Source of the DNA: Methanobacterium sp.
Lineage (GTDB): Archaea > Methanobacteriota > Methanobacteria > Methanobacteriales > Methanobacteriaceae
Length of the DNA: 64,000 nucleotides
NCBI GenBank assembly: GCA_018263005.1
Contig: JADFDH010000005.1
Location: forward strand, 1-64,000
Direction of reading: 5' to 3'
A program made the position numbers and the translations under genes. Shown here piece by piece: positions 46,103-56,049 of the stretch. Positions within the stretch are counted from its first letter, which is position 1, and the number at the start of each line of letters is the position of its first letter. A model generated the notes under the pieces. The model searched no databases, was not told the DNA's origin, and worked only from the letters and a program-made list of their open reading frames with translations.

Positions 46103-47203
46103 ATGACAAAAACTACCATTAGTGTAATAAAAGCAGATGTAGGAAGTGTGGCCGGACATGTAGTGGCCCATGAGAAGATACTTGAGAAATGTAAAGAAAA
46201 CTTAAAAAAAGCTTTAGATGAAAGCCTTTTGGAAGATTTCCACGTTACTAACTGTGGTGATGACACTGAATTGATAATGACCCATCGAAATGGGGAAGAG
46301 AATGAAGAAGTCCATAAATTAGCATTCGACACATTTATGGATGCTACAGCCGTAGCTCGAGAACTGAAACTTTATGGTGCTGGTCAGGACATGTTATCAG
46401 ACACCTTTTCAGGTAACATTAAAGGAATGGGGCCTGGAGTGGCGGAGATGGAGTTTAAAGAAAGACCCAGTGACCCGGTAATAATCTTCTGCTGTGACAA
46501 GACCGAACCCGGTGCATTCAACATGCCACTGTTTAGAATGTTTGCAGATCCTTTCAACACAGCAGGATTAGTAATAGACCCTTCACTCCACGATGGTTTC
46601 AAATATGAAGTTTATGATGTTATGGAACATAAAAAAGTTATAATGTCCTGTCCCGAAGAGATATACGATTTAGCAGCACTTTTAGGAACAATCAGCCGCT
46701 ACGTAATCAAACACATCTACCGTAAAAGTGATAATGAAATAGCAGCATCAGTAAGTACCGAAAGATTGAACCTCATGGCCGGAAAATACGTGGGAAAAGA
46801 TGATCCTGTGGCCATCGTTAGATCACAATCAGGTTTCCCCGCAGCAGGTGAAGTGGTTGAACCTTTCGCATTCCCTCATTTAGTAGGAGGATGGATGAGA
46901 GGATCACATAACGGTCCATTAATGCCTGTTGCCCAGAAAAACGCTCATCCCATAAGATTCGATGGACCTCCAAGAATTATAGCCCTAGGATTCCAAATTG
47001 CTGATAGTAAACTGATAGGTCCTATGGATTTATTCGACGACCCTGCATATGACAGATCCAGAGCTTTAGCATCAGAAATAGCAGAATACATGAGAAGACA
47101 CGGACCATTCGAACCTCACAGGTTACCTGCAGATGAAATGGAATATACCACTCTTCCCGGTGTGCTTGAAAAATTAGAAGGAAGATTTATAGATATCGAT
47201 TGA
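46103..47203 (+). CDS. fbp: Fructose-1,6-bisphosphate aldolase/phosphatase
   Basis: A 366-residue class V bifunctional enzyme that condenses triose phosphates and dephosphorylates the product, making gluconeogenesis unidirectional in autotrophic archaea. It shows TISVIKADVGSVAGHVVAHE (metal ligands Asp and His), the NCGDDTELIMTH motif, GAGQDMLSD, the Schiff-base region SGFPAAGEVVEPFAFPHLVGGWMRGSH and FDGPPRIIALGFQ. Start at the ATG 46103 behind GGAGGTG; a TTG at 46088 lies before that site. Confidence 0.97.
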   Translation: MTKTTISVIKADVGSVAGHVVAHEKILEKCKENLKKALDESLLEDFHVTNCGDDTELIMTHRNGEENEEVHKLAFDTFMDATAVARELKLYGAGQDMLSDTFSGNIKGMGPGVAEMEFKERPSDPVIIFCCDKTEPGAFNMPLFRMFADPFNTAGLVIDPSLHDGFKYEVYDVMEHKKVIMSCPEEIYDLAALLGTISRYVIKHIYRKSDNEIAASVSTERLNLMAGKYVGKDDPVAIVRSQSGFPAAGEVVEPFAFPHLVGGWMRGSHNGPLMPVAQKNAHPIRFDGPPRIIALGFQIADSKLIGPMDLFDDPAYDRSRALASEIAEYMRRHGPFEPHRLPADEMEYTTLPGVLEKLEGRFIDID

Positions 47204-47221
47204 TTATAAAATGATATCTAA

Positions 47222-47312
47222 TCTTTTTTAATATTTTAATAGGATATTTAACCTTTTAATAAGATTTATATCCTTTTTTTATTTTAACAAAATATTTCTT
47301 ATTTTTTTCTGA
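47222..47312. terminator. T-rich termination region between convergent genes
   Basis: Several T-runs (T6 at 47224, T7-8 near 47273-47280, T7 near 47301) fill the space between fbp and the convergent DUF434 gene, where transcription from the plus strand should end. Confidence 0.4.
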
Positions 47313-47354
47313 ATGATGAAAAAATAATAGATAGATTTTTTTTATTAACGAGTT

Positions 47355-48041
47355 TCAATTTATTAATTTTGATAGTGATAAATTCTTTTCCTTGATTTTG
47401 AGTATGAAATTGGGAATATCCAATATATAATTTACTTTGTCCATGATTACACTGTCACTGGATGCAACCACACCATCAGTTTCATTTGATAAGTTTATTA
47501 ACTGATAATCAACATTAGGGGCTGTTTCAGCACTTCCCGTAACTTCTTGTTCTCTCATGATCTGTTCGGTGATCTTGGACAGTTGTCCGCTTTTACTGAC
47601 TTGACTGTCAAAGAAAAAATGAGTATTTATAGGTTGATATATTTTAATCAGGGATATAATGGAATTTAACGCGATTTTAGTTCTCTCTTTACATTTATAT
47701 TTGCCAAAAACGGCGTTAATATCTCTTAAAACACCATCTTCACATATTACTATAGAATTTTCGGATTTACAAATACTTTCAACCGTGATAAGTACATTAT
47801 AACCGTCTATAAACAGATTTTTACCTCTGATCTTACTTATGGGTACTATTTTACTCCTTCGGCCTTCTGATTTTTCATTGGAATATATGGTTCTAAGTAA
47901 ATAGTTACGTTCATCTCGATCCAGTAAATAATGATTCCCAATGAATTCCAAGGCATTTTTTTTAGGGTATTCCCTGTTCAGGAGAAATTTAAGATCATAA
48001 GTAGCATTTTGCATCTTTTGAGAATTCTTTTCCAAGTTCAA
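47355..48041 (-). CDS. DUF434-family protein
   Basis: A 228-residue archaeal protein with an N-terminal DUF434 segment (ATYDLKFLLNREYPKKNALEFI) and a C-terminal PIN-like part: KNLFIDGYNVLITVES, DGVLRDINAVFGKY, FFFDSQVSKSGQL and ETDGVVASSDSVIMD. Asp residues at the strand ends resemble the metal-binding acidic residues of NYN/PIN nucleases, so it may be an RNase; this is inference. Its start overlaps the DUF47 gene's stop by four bases, which indicates one operon. Confidence 0.85.
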   Translation of the reverse strand: MNLEKNSQKMQNATYDLKFLLNREYPKKNALEFIGNHYLLDRDERNYLLRTIYSNEKSEGRRSKIVPISKIRGKNLFIDGYNVLITVESICKSENSIVICEDGVLRDINAVFGKYKCKERTKIALNSIISLIKIYQPINTHFFFDSQVSKSGQLSKITEQIMREQEVTGSAETAPNVDYQLINLSNETDGVVASSDSVIMDKVNYILDIPNFILKIKEKNLSLSKLIN

Positions 48042-48694
48042 CCTCTCCTTTTAGCTGCAATAATAAGAGCACGATCCGAGGCGTTCTCCGCCCGGTCTAC
48101 AATAGTCCCCAGTTTAATGGTGATATTTTTCAGCTCCAACAGAGTGAATAGATCGATTTTTTCGTCCTTATATAGTTGATAAAGTGTTTTAATGATTTTT
48201 CTTTCGATAGCATCGGCTTCATCTTCCAGATATTCCACCTGATGGGCCTTTGCTATGGATTCTCCCATATCCTTATCTAATTTTTCAACACACTGGGTTA
48301 AAACAGAGACACTTTCACAGATCACATCTACGAACTTTTCAAAATCATTCTGCCCCTTTTTTGGGAAATTTAATCTGCTTAGACATATGCTATACGCGGT
48401 TTCTTCAGCCATATCCGCAATACTGTCCACTAACTCAGCTAATGCGATGCGGTCTTCCCGATCAAAAGGTAGGAAAGCTCCATGATAATATTCCAGCTCC
48501 ATCATTCGCCTGATCTCATCGGCATCATGTTCCAATTTAGATAGTTCAGCTACTTCTTTATCCACTTTTTCAAAATCTCCAATATAGAAATAAGTTAAAA
48601 CTGTTTTAAGTTTATGAATACTTCGATGAACAATCTCTACATGTTCTTTTGCCAGTTTTTCTACTTGAGACTCCTTCCTGAATAAATTAACCAT
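48038..48694 (-). CDS. DUF47/PhoU-like phosphate transport regulator
   Basis: A 218-residue all-helical TIGR00153/DUF47 protein. The repeated motifs E.DADEIRRMMELEYYHGAFLPFDREDRIALAELVDSIADMAEE and EDEADAIERKI are metal-binding in PhoU-like bundles. Such proteins usually regulate or accompany a Pit-type phosphate permease, but none is adjacent here. It lies between DUF357 and DUF434 genes on the same strand. Confidence 0.9.
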   Translation of the reverse strand: MVNLFRKESQVEKLAKEHVEIVHRSIHKLKTVLTYFYIGDFEKVDKEVAELSKLEHDADEIRRMMELEYYHGAFLPFDREDRIALAELVDSIADMAEETAYSICLSRLNFPKKGQNDFEKFVDVICESVSVLTQCVEKLDKDMGESIAKAHQVEYLEDEADAIERKIIKTLYQLYKDEKIDLFTLLELKNITIKLGTIVDRAENASDRALIIAAKRRG

Positions 48695-48723
48695 TTTATC
48701 CCTTCAAATTCATTGGATATGTC

Positions 48724-48957
48724 CTAAATTATTTTATGAAGCAGACGTATTGCATCAAGTAGGCCATGTGCATAGGTTATACAACCAAAGGCCGTATATT
48801 TATCCTGTTTTTCCAGATAATATATGGTGTCCTGGGAGTAGTTTTTGGCCATCTGTACTATCTCTTCTTCTCTAGCACTAACATCTATGGATTCAACTTC
48901 TTTTATATTTTTTGCAAAGAGTTCCACATCTTTTTTAATCCTATTAACTTCATCCAT
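48724..48957 (-). CDS. DUF357 domain-containing protein
   Basis: A 77-residue helical-hairpin protein of the archaeal DUF357 family, with [37 protein letters not shown] as its conserved second helix pair. Function unknown; the family commonly neighbours CDP-alcohol phosphatidyltransferase genes, as here (the next gene upstream). Confidence 0.88.
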   Translation of the reverse strand: MDEVNRIKKDVELFAKNIKEVESIDVSAREEEIVQMAKNYSQDTIYYLEKQDKYTAFGCITYAHGLLDAIRLLHKII

Positions 48958-49017
48958 TTCTATACACCTACATAAAGTAGAATTTGAAAGCTGTGATAAA
49001 ATAACTGTTATTTGTTA

Positions 49018-49593
49018 CTATTCCTTTTGCTTCAACTCTTTCCAGGAATGATACAGTCTTTGTATAACAGTTAAATAGCTTAAAACCATCATAATTAGCA
49101 CCGCAGCAGTCATGATAAGGGGGCTTATATAATAACCTAAAAATGCCCCGGCCATTAAAATCACCAGTCTTTCAGGTCTTTCTGCTATCCCCACATCACA
49201 TTTTATCCCCTCAGATTCAGCCCGGGCCCGGACATAACTCACCGAAAAAGAGGCAAGTAAAGTTAAAACTCCAAAAATCCAATTTATAAAGCCACCATAA
49301 ATAATTCCAATTATAATAAAGGCATCTGAAAACCTATCTGCCGTGGAATCCAGCACACCACCAAAAATACTTATCTTGGATTGTTTACGGGCAATGGCAC
49401 CATCTAATATATCAATAAAACCGCTTATACCTAAAAAGATACCACCTAGAAGTAAATTTCCTGATGCAAACATATAAGCAGATAAAACACCAACCAAAAG
49501 GCCGATAATAGTTATAATATTGGGGTTAACCTTCAATACTCCTGCCAAAGGGTCTAATACTATTTTAACCTGTGGCCTTAGTTTATCTAACAT
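49018..49593 (-). CDS. CDP-alcohol phosphatidyltransferase (archaetidylinositol phosphate synthase type)
   Basis: A 191-residue membrane enzyme with about five or six helices. It carries the full CDP-alcohol phosphotransferase motif D-x2-DG-x2-AR-x8-G-x3-D-x3-D in [32 protein letters not shown]. The [15 protein letters not shown] opening is typical of archaeal archaetidylinositol phosphate synthases, which make the inositol-headed ether lipid precursor. The exact head group is inferred from family resemblance. Divergent from the TsaC gene, with a 56-base gap. Confidence 0.9.
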   Translation of the reverse strand: MLDKLRPQVKIVLDPLAGVLKVNPNIITIIGLLVGVLSAYMFASGNLLLGGIFLGISGFIDILDGAIARKQSKISIFGGVLDSTADRFSDAFIIIGIIYGGFINWIFGVLTLLASFSVSYVRARAESEGIKCDVGIAERPERLVILMAGAFLGYYISPLIMTAAVLIMMVLSYLTVIQRLYHSWKELKQKE

Positions 49594-49649
49594 GAAATTT
49601 AATTAAAATTATAAAAGGATATATGTTTTGGATGAAAATTATACAATAG

Positions 49650-50261
49650 ATGAAATTAATTCAGATAAATCCTCAAAACCCAGAAAAGGAGAAAATAAAA
49701 CAGGCTATAAATATTTTAAAAGATGATGGTACGATAGTTTATCCTACCGATACAATCTATGGTTTAGGTGCTAGTTTATTCTCTGATGAAGCCATAGAAA
49801 AGGTGTATCATCTGAAAAATAGGTCAAAAAATAAACCTTTATCTGTTTGTGTTTCTAAAATAGCGGATATTCATAAAATAGCATATTTAGATAAGGGAGA
49901 AGAAATTATAAAGAAGATTTTACCTGGCCCCTATACCATCATCTTAAAAAAAAGAGAACACATTTCATCACTTTTAACTGCTGGTACGGATAAAATTGGA
50001 GTAAGAATTCCCAATAATAAAATAAGCCGAGAACTGTGCAGAGAATTCCCCATAACCGCCACCAGTGCCAATATATCTGGTGGAACTGTTCCAGAATATG
50101 CGGAGGATATTGCAGAAAAACTGGGGGAAAGTGTTGATTTAATTATAGATGGTGGAAAAGCTAAAAGTACACCATCGACAGTGATAGATTGGACAATAAA
50201 CCCGCCTAAAATCCTTAGAAAAGGAGCTATGGATGTTAAATTGGATTTAAATATTGAATGA
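49650..50261 (+). CDS. tsaC: Threonylcarbamoyl-AMP synthase (TsaC/Sua5)
   Basis: A 203-residue YrdC-domain protein making threonylcarbamoyl-AMP from threonine, bicarbonate and ATP for the universal tRNA t6A37 modification. Visible motifs are [32 protein letters not shown] (basic ATP site), [19 protein letters not shown] and [17 protein letters not shown], then STVIDW. It lacks the extra Sua5 C-terminal domain. No strong Shine-Dalgarno precedes the ATG. Confidence 0.95.
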   Translation: MKLIQINPQNPEKEKIKQAINILKDDGTIVYPTDTIYGLGASLFSDEAIEKVYHLKNRSKNKPLSVCVSKIADIHKIAYLDKGEEIIKKILPGPYTIILKKREHISSLLTAGTDKIGVRIPNNKISRELCREFPITATSANISGGTVPEYAEDIAEKLGESVDLIIDGGKAKSTPSTVIDWTINPPKILRKGAMDVKLDLNIE

Positions 50262-50306
50262 AAATTTGATGCTTAATAAAATCATTTCGATCAAGGGGTT
50301 CATTAT

Positions 50307-51503
50307 ATGAATAAAACACCAAAAACAGAACTAGATAATCGTTTAAAGAGATTTAAAAATGTCATGGATTTATCCAACTCGGATTGGAAGATGGCGGTTA
50401 TATTCAGTAAGATCAACCTTTTCTATTTCACAGGAACCATGCAAGATGGAATTTTACTAATTCCTCGCAATGAAAAGGCTGTTTTTTGGGTGAGAAGAAG
50501 TTATGAAAGGGCACTGGATGAATCTCGATTCCCTGAAATCAAACATATGAATAGTTTTAGAGATGCAGCCAAAAACTTAAGAAAACTTCCAGATACTGTA
50601 TATCTGGAAACGGAAAAAATACCACTGGCCTTATATCAAAGATTTAATAAACACTTCCCCTTTAAGAATTTTAAACCCCTGGATATGGCTTTGGCTAAGT
50701 TAAGATCTGTTAAAAGCCCTTATGAATTATCCATGATGAGGAAATCTGGCAAAATCCACCAGCATGTTCTGGAGGATATAGTTCCAGAGATGCTGCGCGA
50801 GGGGATGAGCGAAGCTCAACTGGGAGCAGAACTCTTTCCAATCCTTATTGGGGAAGGAAATCAGGGTCTAACTCGTTTTGGTATGTTTGATACTGAAATT
50901 TTACTGGGACACATTGGGTTTGGCATTAATTCTTTATATCCTTCCTATTTTGATGGTGCCAGCGGTAATAAAGGATTAAGTCCGTCAGCACCAGTATTGG
51001 GGAGTCGTGATAAAAAATTAAACAATGGAGATCTGGTTTTCCTTGACATAGGATGTGCATACGAAGGTTATAATACAGATAAGACCATGACGTATATGTT
51101 CGGACATTCACTTCCTCAGCATGCCTTAGATGCCCATGGGAAATGTGTGGAGATACAGAATGAAATTGCGTCCCAGCTGAAACCAGGGGCAATACCTTCT
51201 GAGATTTACACTAATATCATGAATGATCTGGAACCGGATTTTCTGGAGAATTTCATGGGCTTTGAAGGGCGTAGAGTTAAATTCCTGGGACATGGAATAG
51301 GACTGCTTATCGATGAACTGCCGGTGATTGCAGAGAAATTCAACGAACCCCTGGAAAAGGGAATGGTCTTTGCAATTGAACCGAAAAAAGGTATAGATGG
51401 TATAGGTATGGTGGGGATAGAAAATACATTTATAGTAACTTCTAAAGGCGGTTCCTGTATCACAGGAGATAATCCTGGGCTGATACCTGTATTTAAAAGT
51501 TGA
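50307..51503 (+). CDS. M24 family metallopeptidase (Xaa-Pro peptidase-like)
   Basis: A 398-residue pita-bread peptidase. The N-terminal creatinase-like domain ([20 protein letters not shown]) is followed by the catalytic domain with metal ligands at [21 protein letters not shown] (two Asp), [17 protein letters not shown] (His) and FAIEPKKG plus VGIENTFIV (two Glu). It should remove N-terminal residues before proline, though the proline specificity is assumed from the family. It is preceded by AAGGGG and follows tsaC by 46 bases. Confidence 0.9.
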   Translation: MNKTPKTELDNRLKRFKNVMDLSNSDWKMAVIFSKINLFYFTGTMQDGILLIPRNEKAVFWVRRSYERALDESRFPEIKHMNSFRDAAKNLRKLPDTVYLETEKIPLALYQRFNKHFPFKNFKPLDMALAKLRSVKSPYELSMMRKSGKIHQHVLEDIVPEMLREGMSEAQLGAELFPILIGEGNQGLTRFGMFDTEILLGHIGFGINSLYPSYFDGASGNKGLSPSAPVLGSRDKKLNNGDLVFLDIGCAYEGYNTDKTMTYMFGHSLPQHALDAHGKCVEIQNEIASQLKPGAIPSEIYTNIMNDLEPDFLENFMGFEGRRVKFLGHGIGLLIDELPVIAEKFNEPLEKGMVFAIEPKKGIDGIGMVGIENTFIVTSKGGSCITGDNPGLIPVFKS

Positions 51504-51652
51504 GAGGGATTAGAATTAACTTATTTTATAAAGGTCTATTAATTTACATCTATGATGATACTCTGGATATCTAAAAGTATTAAATATCATGGGAAGTAAA
51601 TTAAAATAGAGTTTATTAGGTTTGTAATCAATTTAATTATAGAGGATTAATC

Positions 51653-52360
51653 TTGAAAGTAATGAAAGATATGGATCAGGAAGATAGGATACCTATTAAA
51701 TGTTCTATTGATAACATCATAGGCGGAGGAGTAGAGAAAGGCTGTGTAACTCAGTTCTATGGGCCTCCGGGATCTGGTAAAACAAATATTACATTGAACT
51801 TAATGGTACAAGGTGTAAAAAAGGGGAATAAGGCCATATTTGTAGATACAGAAGGAGGATTATCTATAGAAAGGTTTAAACAGATATCGGGAAATGAATT
51901 TGACAATATAGCTAGTAATGTGCTGATATTTGAACCAAAAACTTTTCAGGAACAGGATGAAGTTTTAAAGAAGATAGAAAATCTTTTAGAATCAGGAAAA
52001 GAGGAAGTGGATTTGGTGATCCTTGATTCTGCAGTAGCTCTTTACCGACTTAAAGATGGTGATTTAACTCAGGTTAACCGTGAACTGGGCAAACAGATGG
52101 GCCGTTTATCCAGAATTGCTCGAAAATATAATGTTGCGGTGATCATCACCAACCAGATTTATTCAGCATTTGGAGATGACGGAACTACCAGTGTGATAGC
52201 ACCAGTAGGCGGGACCATATTAAAGTATTGGAGCAAGATTATGATTGAACTGGCCCGGGGAGATGTTGATGGGGAGAGATATGCCATTTTAAAGAGACAT
52301 AGAAGTCGTCCGGAAGGTCTTAAGGCCCGTTTCAAAATAGTAAATGATGGACTGATATGA
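51653..52360 (+). CDS. radB: DNA repair and recombination protein RadB
   Basis: A 235-residue archaeal RecA/RadA paralogue consisting of the ATPase core only. Walker A is [16 protein letters not shown], Walker [14 protein letters not shown], and the L2-like segment [22 protein letters not shown] follows. RadB lacks the helix-hairpin-helix N domain of RadA and acts as a recombination mediator. The TTG at 51653 lies behind GAGGATT. Upstream are 150 AT-rich bases; it seems monocistronic. Confidence 0.95.
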   Translation: MKVMKDMDQEDRIPIKCSIDNIIGGGVEKGCVTQFYGPPGSGKTNITLNLMVQGVKKGNKAIFVDTEGGLSIERFKQISGNEFDNIASNVLIFEPKTFQEQDEVLKKIENLLESGKEEVDLVILDSAVALYRLKDGDLTQVNRELGKQMGRLSRIARKYNVAVIITNQIYSAFGDDGTTSVIAPVGGTILKYWSKIMIELARGDVDGERYAILKRHRSRPEGLKARFKIVNDGLI

Positions 52361-52620
52361 CTTTAAAAGAGTAAATTTTAAATTAGGTGATGATTAAATT
52401 TTTATAAAAAATAATTAATGTTTCAGTTAAACCATTAGCGGAAATAATAATTGTTTCATTTTATGTATCAAGTGATTATACGAATCAGTTCAATTTATAA
52501 AAGATGAATATGGTCTCTTAAAGATTATAAAATAATTATTATTTCACTTAAAATTTAATAAATCGAGTTATTAATGTCTGGTTGCTGATTTTATTTATTC
52601 AAGTTAAGTTGTGATAAACT

Positions 52621-53778
52621 ATGATTTCTAGAAAAAAATATGCTAGAGAGGTTAAGTCCATACCCAAAGGTTTTGATAATCCAAACGAATTTTTTACCTA
52701 TGTTTACAATGATCAAGACATCATCTGGATGGGTCAAAACACCAACCATCTACATGATAAAGATGGGATAATGGAGGCCATGGTTAGCAGTATAAAAAAG
52801 GGAGATTACGCTAAATATCCCCCGCCAGATGGATTTCCTGAATTACAAGATTTAGTACAGGAAGATCTGGGGTTAACCCATGGATTTGATTGTTTAATAA
52901 CCGCTGGAGCTACAGAATCACTCTATCACACTGCAAATAATATTCTAGAACCTGATAATAACACCTTAACCTGTGATCCCGGTTATCTTATAATAGATAA
53001 TTTCTGCAGCAGATTTGGTGAGGTAAGATCAATTCCCATCTACAACCCAGAATGCGGTTATAAACTGACCCCCCAGCTTGCCCGGGAGAATTTGGACGAG
53101 AACACCAAACTCATATGTCTGATCGACCCTCTGAACCCACTGGGATCATCCTATACTCTGGAGGAAATAAAAGAGTTTAAGGAAATATCAGATGAACATG
53201 ATATCTATCTACTTCATGACATCACCTATCAAGATTTTGCAAGGGATCATCATTTAATGGCCAAGTATGCGCCAGAAAGGACCATCACCATATACAGTTT
53301 CTCCAAAATATATGGGATGGCAGGACTCAGAATAGGAGCCATGATCGCTTCACCTGAACTTATAAGTTCAGTACGCACCATACTCATAAACGACCTGGGA
53401 ACCAACGTAGTTGCCCAGAAAGGAGCCATTGCAGCGATAAACTCCAAATATGAATGGCTGGACAGAATCAAAGAAACCACCCGATCCAACCAGGAAATAA
53501 TTAAAAAGGCAGTGGATCAGGTTGATGGAGCATTCTTACCAGTTTACCCTTCAGATGCAAATATGTTGGCCATAGATATATATGAGACTGGAGTTAAACC
53601 CTCTAGATTAGCAGATTATCTCTTGGAAAGGGGTATTTTTGCAAGAGAAGGAACATACACCAGCAAAGAATATGGGCACCGATACCTCAGAGTAAGCTTC
53701 TCCATACCCACCGAACATGTAAAATATTTTGCTGAATGTTTCCAAGAAGCTATGGACGATTTAAAACCTGAAAAATAA
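52621..53778 (+). CDS. Class I/II PLP-dependent aminotransferase
   Basis: A 385-residue fold-type I enzyme. It has [18 protein letters not shown] (cofactor phosphate loop), [27 protein letters not shown] and the Schiff-base lysine in [17 protein letters not shown] (about residue 230), and a C-terminal arginine in RYLRVSFS. The substrate is not readable from sequence; aspartate, aromatic or branched-chain aminotransferase are options. An Nmad3 gene follows on the same strand. Confidence 0.88.
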   Translation: MISRKKYAREVKSIPKGFDNPNEFFTYVYNDQDIIWMGQNTNHLHDKDGIMEAMVSSIKKGDYAKYPPPDGFPELQDLVQEDLGLTHGFDCLITAGATESLYHTANNILEPDNNTLTCDPGYLIIDNFCSRFGEVRSIPIYNPECGYKLTPQLARENLDENTKLICLIDPLNPLGSSYTLEEIKEFKEISDEHDIYLLHDITYQDFARDHHLMAKYAPERTITIYSFSKIYGMAGLRIGAMIASPELISSVRTILINDLGTNVVAQKGAIAAINSKYEWLDRIKETTRSNQEIIKKAVDQVDGAFLPVYPSDANMLAIDIYETGVKPSRLADYLLERGIFAREGTYTSKEYGHRYLRVSFSIPTEHVKYFAECFQEAMDDLKPEK

Positions 53779-53833
53779 TATTTTTAAAATTACTTTTTAT
53801 TTTTTTAATCCTTCCGTACACCAAGAGGATTTT

Positions 53834-54532
53834 ATGAAGGCCATGCTACTCCGGGTGGGGATTGATAAAGGATGTGGGGGTTGCTTAGGACCTATTTTCC
53901 AAGATGGTACCTTTGAATATATTCCCATTCCTGAGATGGAGGATACAAGAGAAAAGAGAACCTTTTATAATACTCAGGGAATAAAAAACAGACCATTTTC
54001 TTTTTATACGCCTAAAAAAATTCACAGACAACCAATACATTTCGATCCGGAGTTTGAAACATTTACCTATGGTGATGCAACATCAAAAAGAAAATCATTA
54101 CTCAAACTTGATATGAATGATTTATTAGTATTCTATGCAGGATTAGAACCTTATAAGAATAATAAATACCCAACAGCACTTTATATAATAGGATACCTAA
54201 AAGTTAAAAAAATAATTGACTTTAATAGGTTAAAAGCTGATGAAATAATTCAATACTCCCAAAAATATTCAAATAATGCACATATCAAACAAATTAAAGG
54301 ACTTAAAAATCTGGTTATAATAGTAGGGGATGGAAATAAAAGTAAAATATTGGATAAACCAATATTAATTAGCGAAATAAAGTTAAATAAACTAGGGAGA
54401 CCTTATCATGTTGTATCTCCTGTTATGGAAAAATTACTGGGAATAAAAGGATCCATCCAGAGAAGTATCCCACCACGATTCATAGAAGACCCTTCCAATT
54501 TGGAGAATTTAAAAAACCTATTAAAAATTTAA
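53834..54532 (+). CDS. Nmad3-family protein
   Basis: A 232-residue protein with the N-terminal pattern LLRVGIDKGCGGCLGPIFQD and FEYIPIPE, and a later HFDPEFETFTYGD, characteristic of the 'nucleotide modification associated domain 3' family. That family was defined by its frequent association with DNA or nucleotide hypermodification genes in phages and bacteria; its biochemical role is not established. No modification genes adjoin it here. An AAGAGG site precedes the ATG. Confidence 0.8.
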   Translation: MKAMLLRVGIDKGCGGCLGPIFQDGTFEYIPIPEMEDTREKRTFYNTQGIKNRPFSFYTPKKIHRQPIHFDPEFETFTYGDATSKRKSLLKLDMNDLLVFYAGLEPYKNNKYPTALYIIGYLKVKKIIDFNRLKADEIIQYSQKYSNNAHIKQIKGLKNLVIIVGDGNKSKILDKPILISEIKLNKLGRPYHVVSPVMEKLLGIKGSIQRSIPPRFIEDPSNLENLKNLLKI

Positions 54533-54549
54533 AATATAAAGTTAAGGAT

Positions 54550-54711
54550 ATGAAATTGGAATTTCAAGTAGGAATAATTTTCATACTATTCTCCTTACTA
54601 CTCTATCTTATAAATGGAATTTATCTTTCTGGATTTTTTATATTCATCTGTCTAGCTTTCTTTGCCTTAATAGTCATATTAGATAGAAAAGGAATAATCC
54701 CCAAATATTAA
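54550..54711 (+). CDS. Small two-helix membrane protein (53 aa)
   Basis: A 53-residue frame starting MKLEFQVGIIFILFSLLLYL with two closely spaced hydrophobic helices (8-26 and 28-45) and a basic LDRKGIIPKY end. It begins 17 bases after the Nmad3 stop with AAGG just upstream of the ATG, so it is likely co-transcribed. No family recognised. Confidence 0.55.
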   Translation: MKLEFQVGIIFILFSLLLYLINGIYLSGFFIFICLAFFALIVILDRKGIIPKY

Positions 54712-54885
54712 ATCAATAAATGTACATTTATTGGTATATCAAATTATTAGGAGAATTTTAGAATCTTCATAGTAAATTCCCGGATAAGCTAAAAAAGATC
54801 ATATAAAATATTATTTTATTATCAAATAATTAATATAAAAAGAAATATTAATTTTGCTAATTAAATATTTGTATAGGAGAAGACC

Positions 54886-56049
54886 ATGACAAACGATTTG
54901 TTGGAACTTAGAAAATTTGTAGCCCCAGAGTTCATCTTTGGTTCAGGTGCAAGATTTTTAGTAGGACGTTATGCTAAGAACTTCGGAGCCCGTAAAGTAT
55001 TAGTAGTCACCGATTCTAATGTATTGGATTTAGGTTTGGTAGATCCTATATTTGATGTTTTAAAAAATGAAGCAATTGAATATGAAATTTATAAAAATGT
55101 AAAATCAAATCCCACTGCTATCCAGGTTAAAGAGGGATCTAAACGATATATTGAAGAAAAATGTAACTTAATAGTAGCAATGGGTGGTGGAAGCCCAATG
55201 GACTGTGCTAAAGCCATAGGGATTGTAAGTTCCAATCATAAAGAGGTATATGAATTTGAAGGTGTAGATAAAGTCTCCTTACCATCCCCACCATTGATAT
55301 GCATACCCACCACAGCAGGAAGCGCTGCAGATCTATCACAATTTGCCATAATAACAGATGATCAACGAAAATTAAAGATGGCCATAATCAGTAAAACTGT
55401 GGTGCCGGATGTTGCACTAATCGATCCTGAAACAACACTTACCATGGATGAATTCCTCACTATATGCACTGGATTCGATGTTTTAAGCCATGCTATTGAA
55501 GCATACGTTTCTAACGCCAGCTCACCCATCACAGATTTACATGCACTAGAAGCCATCCACTTAGTAGCATCGAACCTCATTCCCACCAGTAAAGACCTTA
55601 AAAATATAGATTTAAGAGGTAAAATATTGTTAAGCTGTTCATATGCGGGACTGGCATTTTCCAATGCTAGTCTGGGATTAATCCATGCCATGGCCCATAG
55701 TTTAGGCGGTTTTCTAGATTTACCCCATGGGGAATGTAACGCCATACTTCTGGATCATGTGATGGAATTTAATTTTGAATCAGAAATCAGAAAATACAGA
55801 CAAATTGGCAAAGCCCTTGGACTAAAAATGGAAGAGCTAAATGATGAGGAGGCTAAAGAAACTCTTATTGGGGGAATAAGGGATTTGAAAACTCAGGCTA
55901 ACATAAATCATTCTCTAAAAGATGTTGGAGTAAAACTTGAAGATATTCCTGAACTGGCCAGTAAGGCCATGAATGATGCTTGTATCATTACAAATCCTAG
56001 AAGACCAACTCAGAGTGATGTAGAGGAGATATTTATAAATGCACTCTAA
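54886..56049 (+). CDS. Iron-containing alcohol dehydrogenase
   Basis: A 387-residue group III alcohol dehydrogenase. Rossmann-like nucleotide site: VAMGGGSPMDCAKAIGIV and CIPTTAGSAADLSQFAII. Metal site: TGFDVLSHAIEAYVS, GLIHAMAHSLGGFLDLPHGECNAILLDHVM with the His ligands. Substrate unknown (lactaldehyde, butanol-type or other). GGAG precedes the ATG. Its last 11 bases overlap the histidine kinase gene, so the two are translationally coupled, an unusual pairing. Confidence 0.92.
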   Translation: MTNDLLELRKFVAPEFIFGSGARFLVGRYAKNFGARKVLVVTDSNVLDLGLVDPIFDVLKNEAIEYEIYKNVKSNPTAIQVKEGSKRYIEEKCNLIVAMGGGSPMDCAKAIGIVSSNHKEVYEFEGVDKVSLPSPPLICIPTTAGSAADLSQFAIITDDQRKLKMAIISKTVVPDVALIDPETTLTMDEFLTICTGFDVLSHAIEAYVSNASSPITDLHALEAIHLVASNLIPTSKDLKNIDLRGKILLSCSYAGLAFSNASLGLIHAMAHSLGGFLDLPHGECNAILLDHVMEFNFESEIRKYRQIGKALGLKMEELNDEEAKETLIGGIRDLKTQANINHSLKDVGVKLEDIPELASKAMNDACIITNPRRPTQSDVEEIFINAL

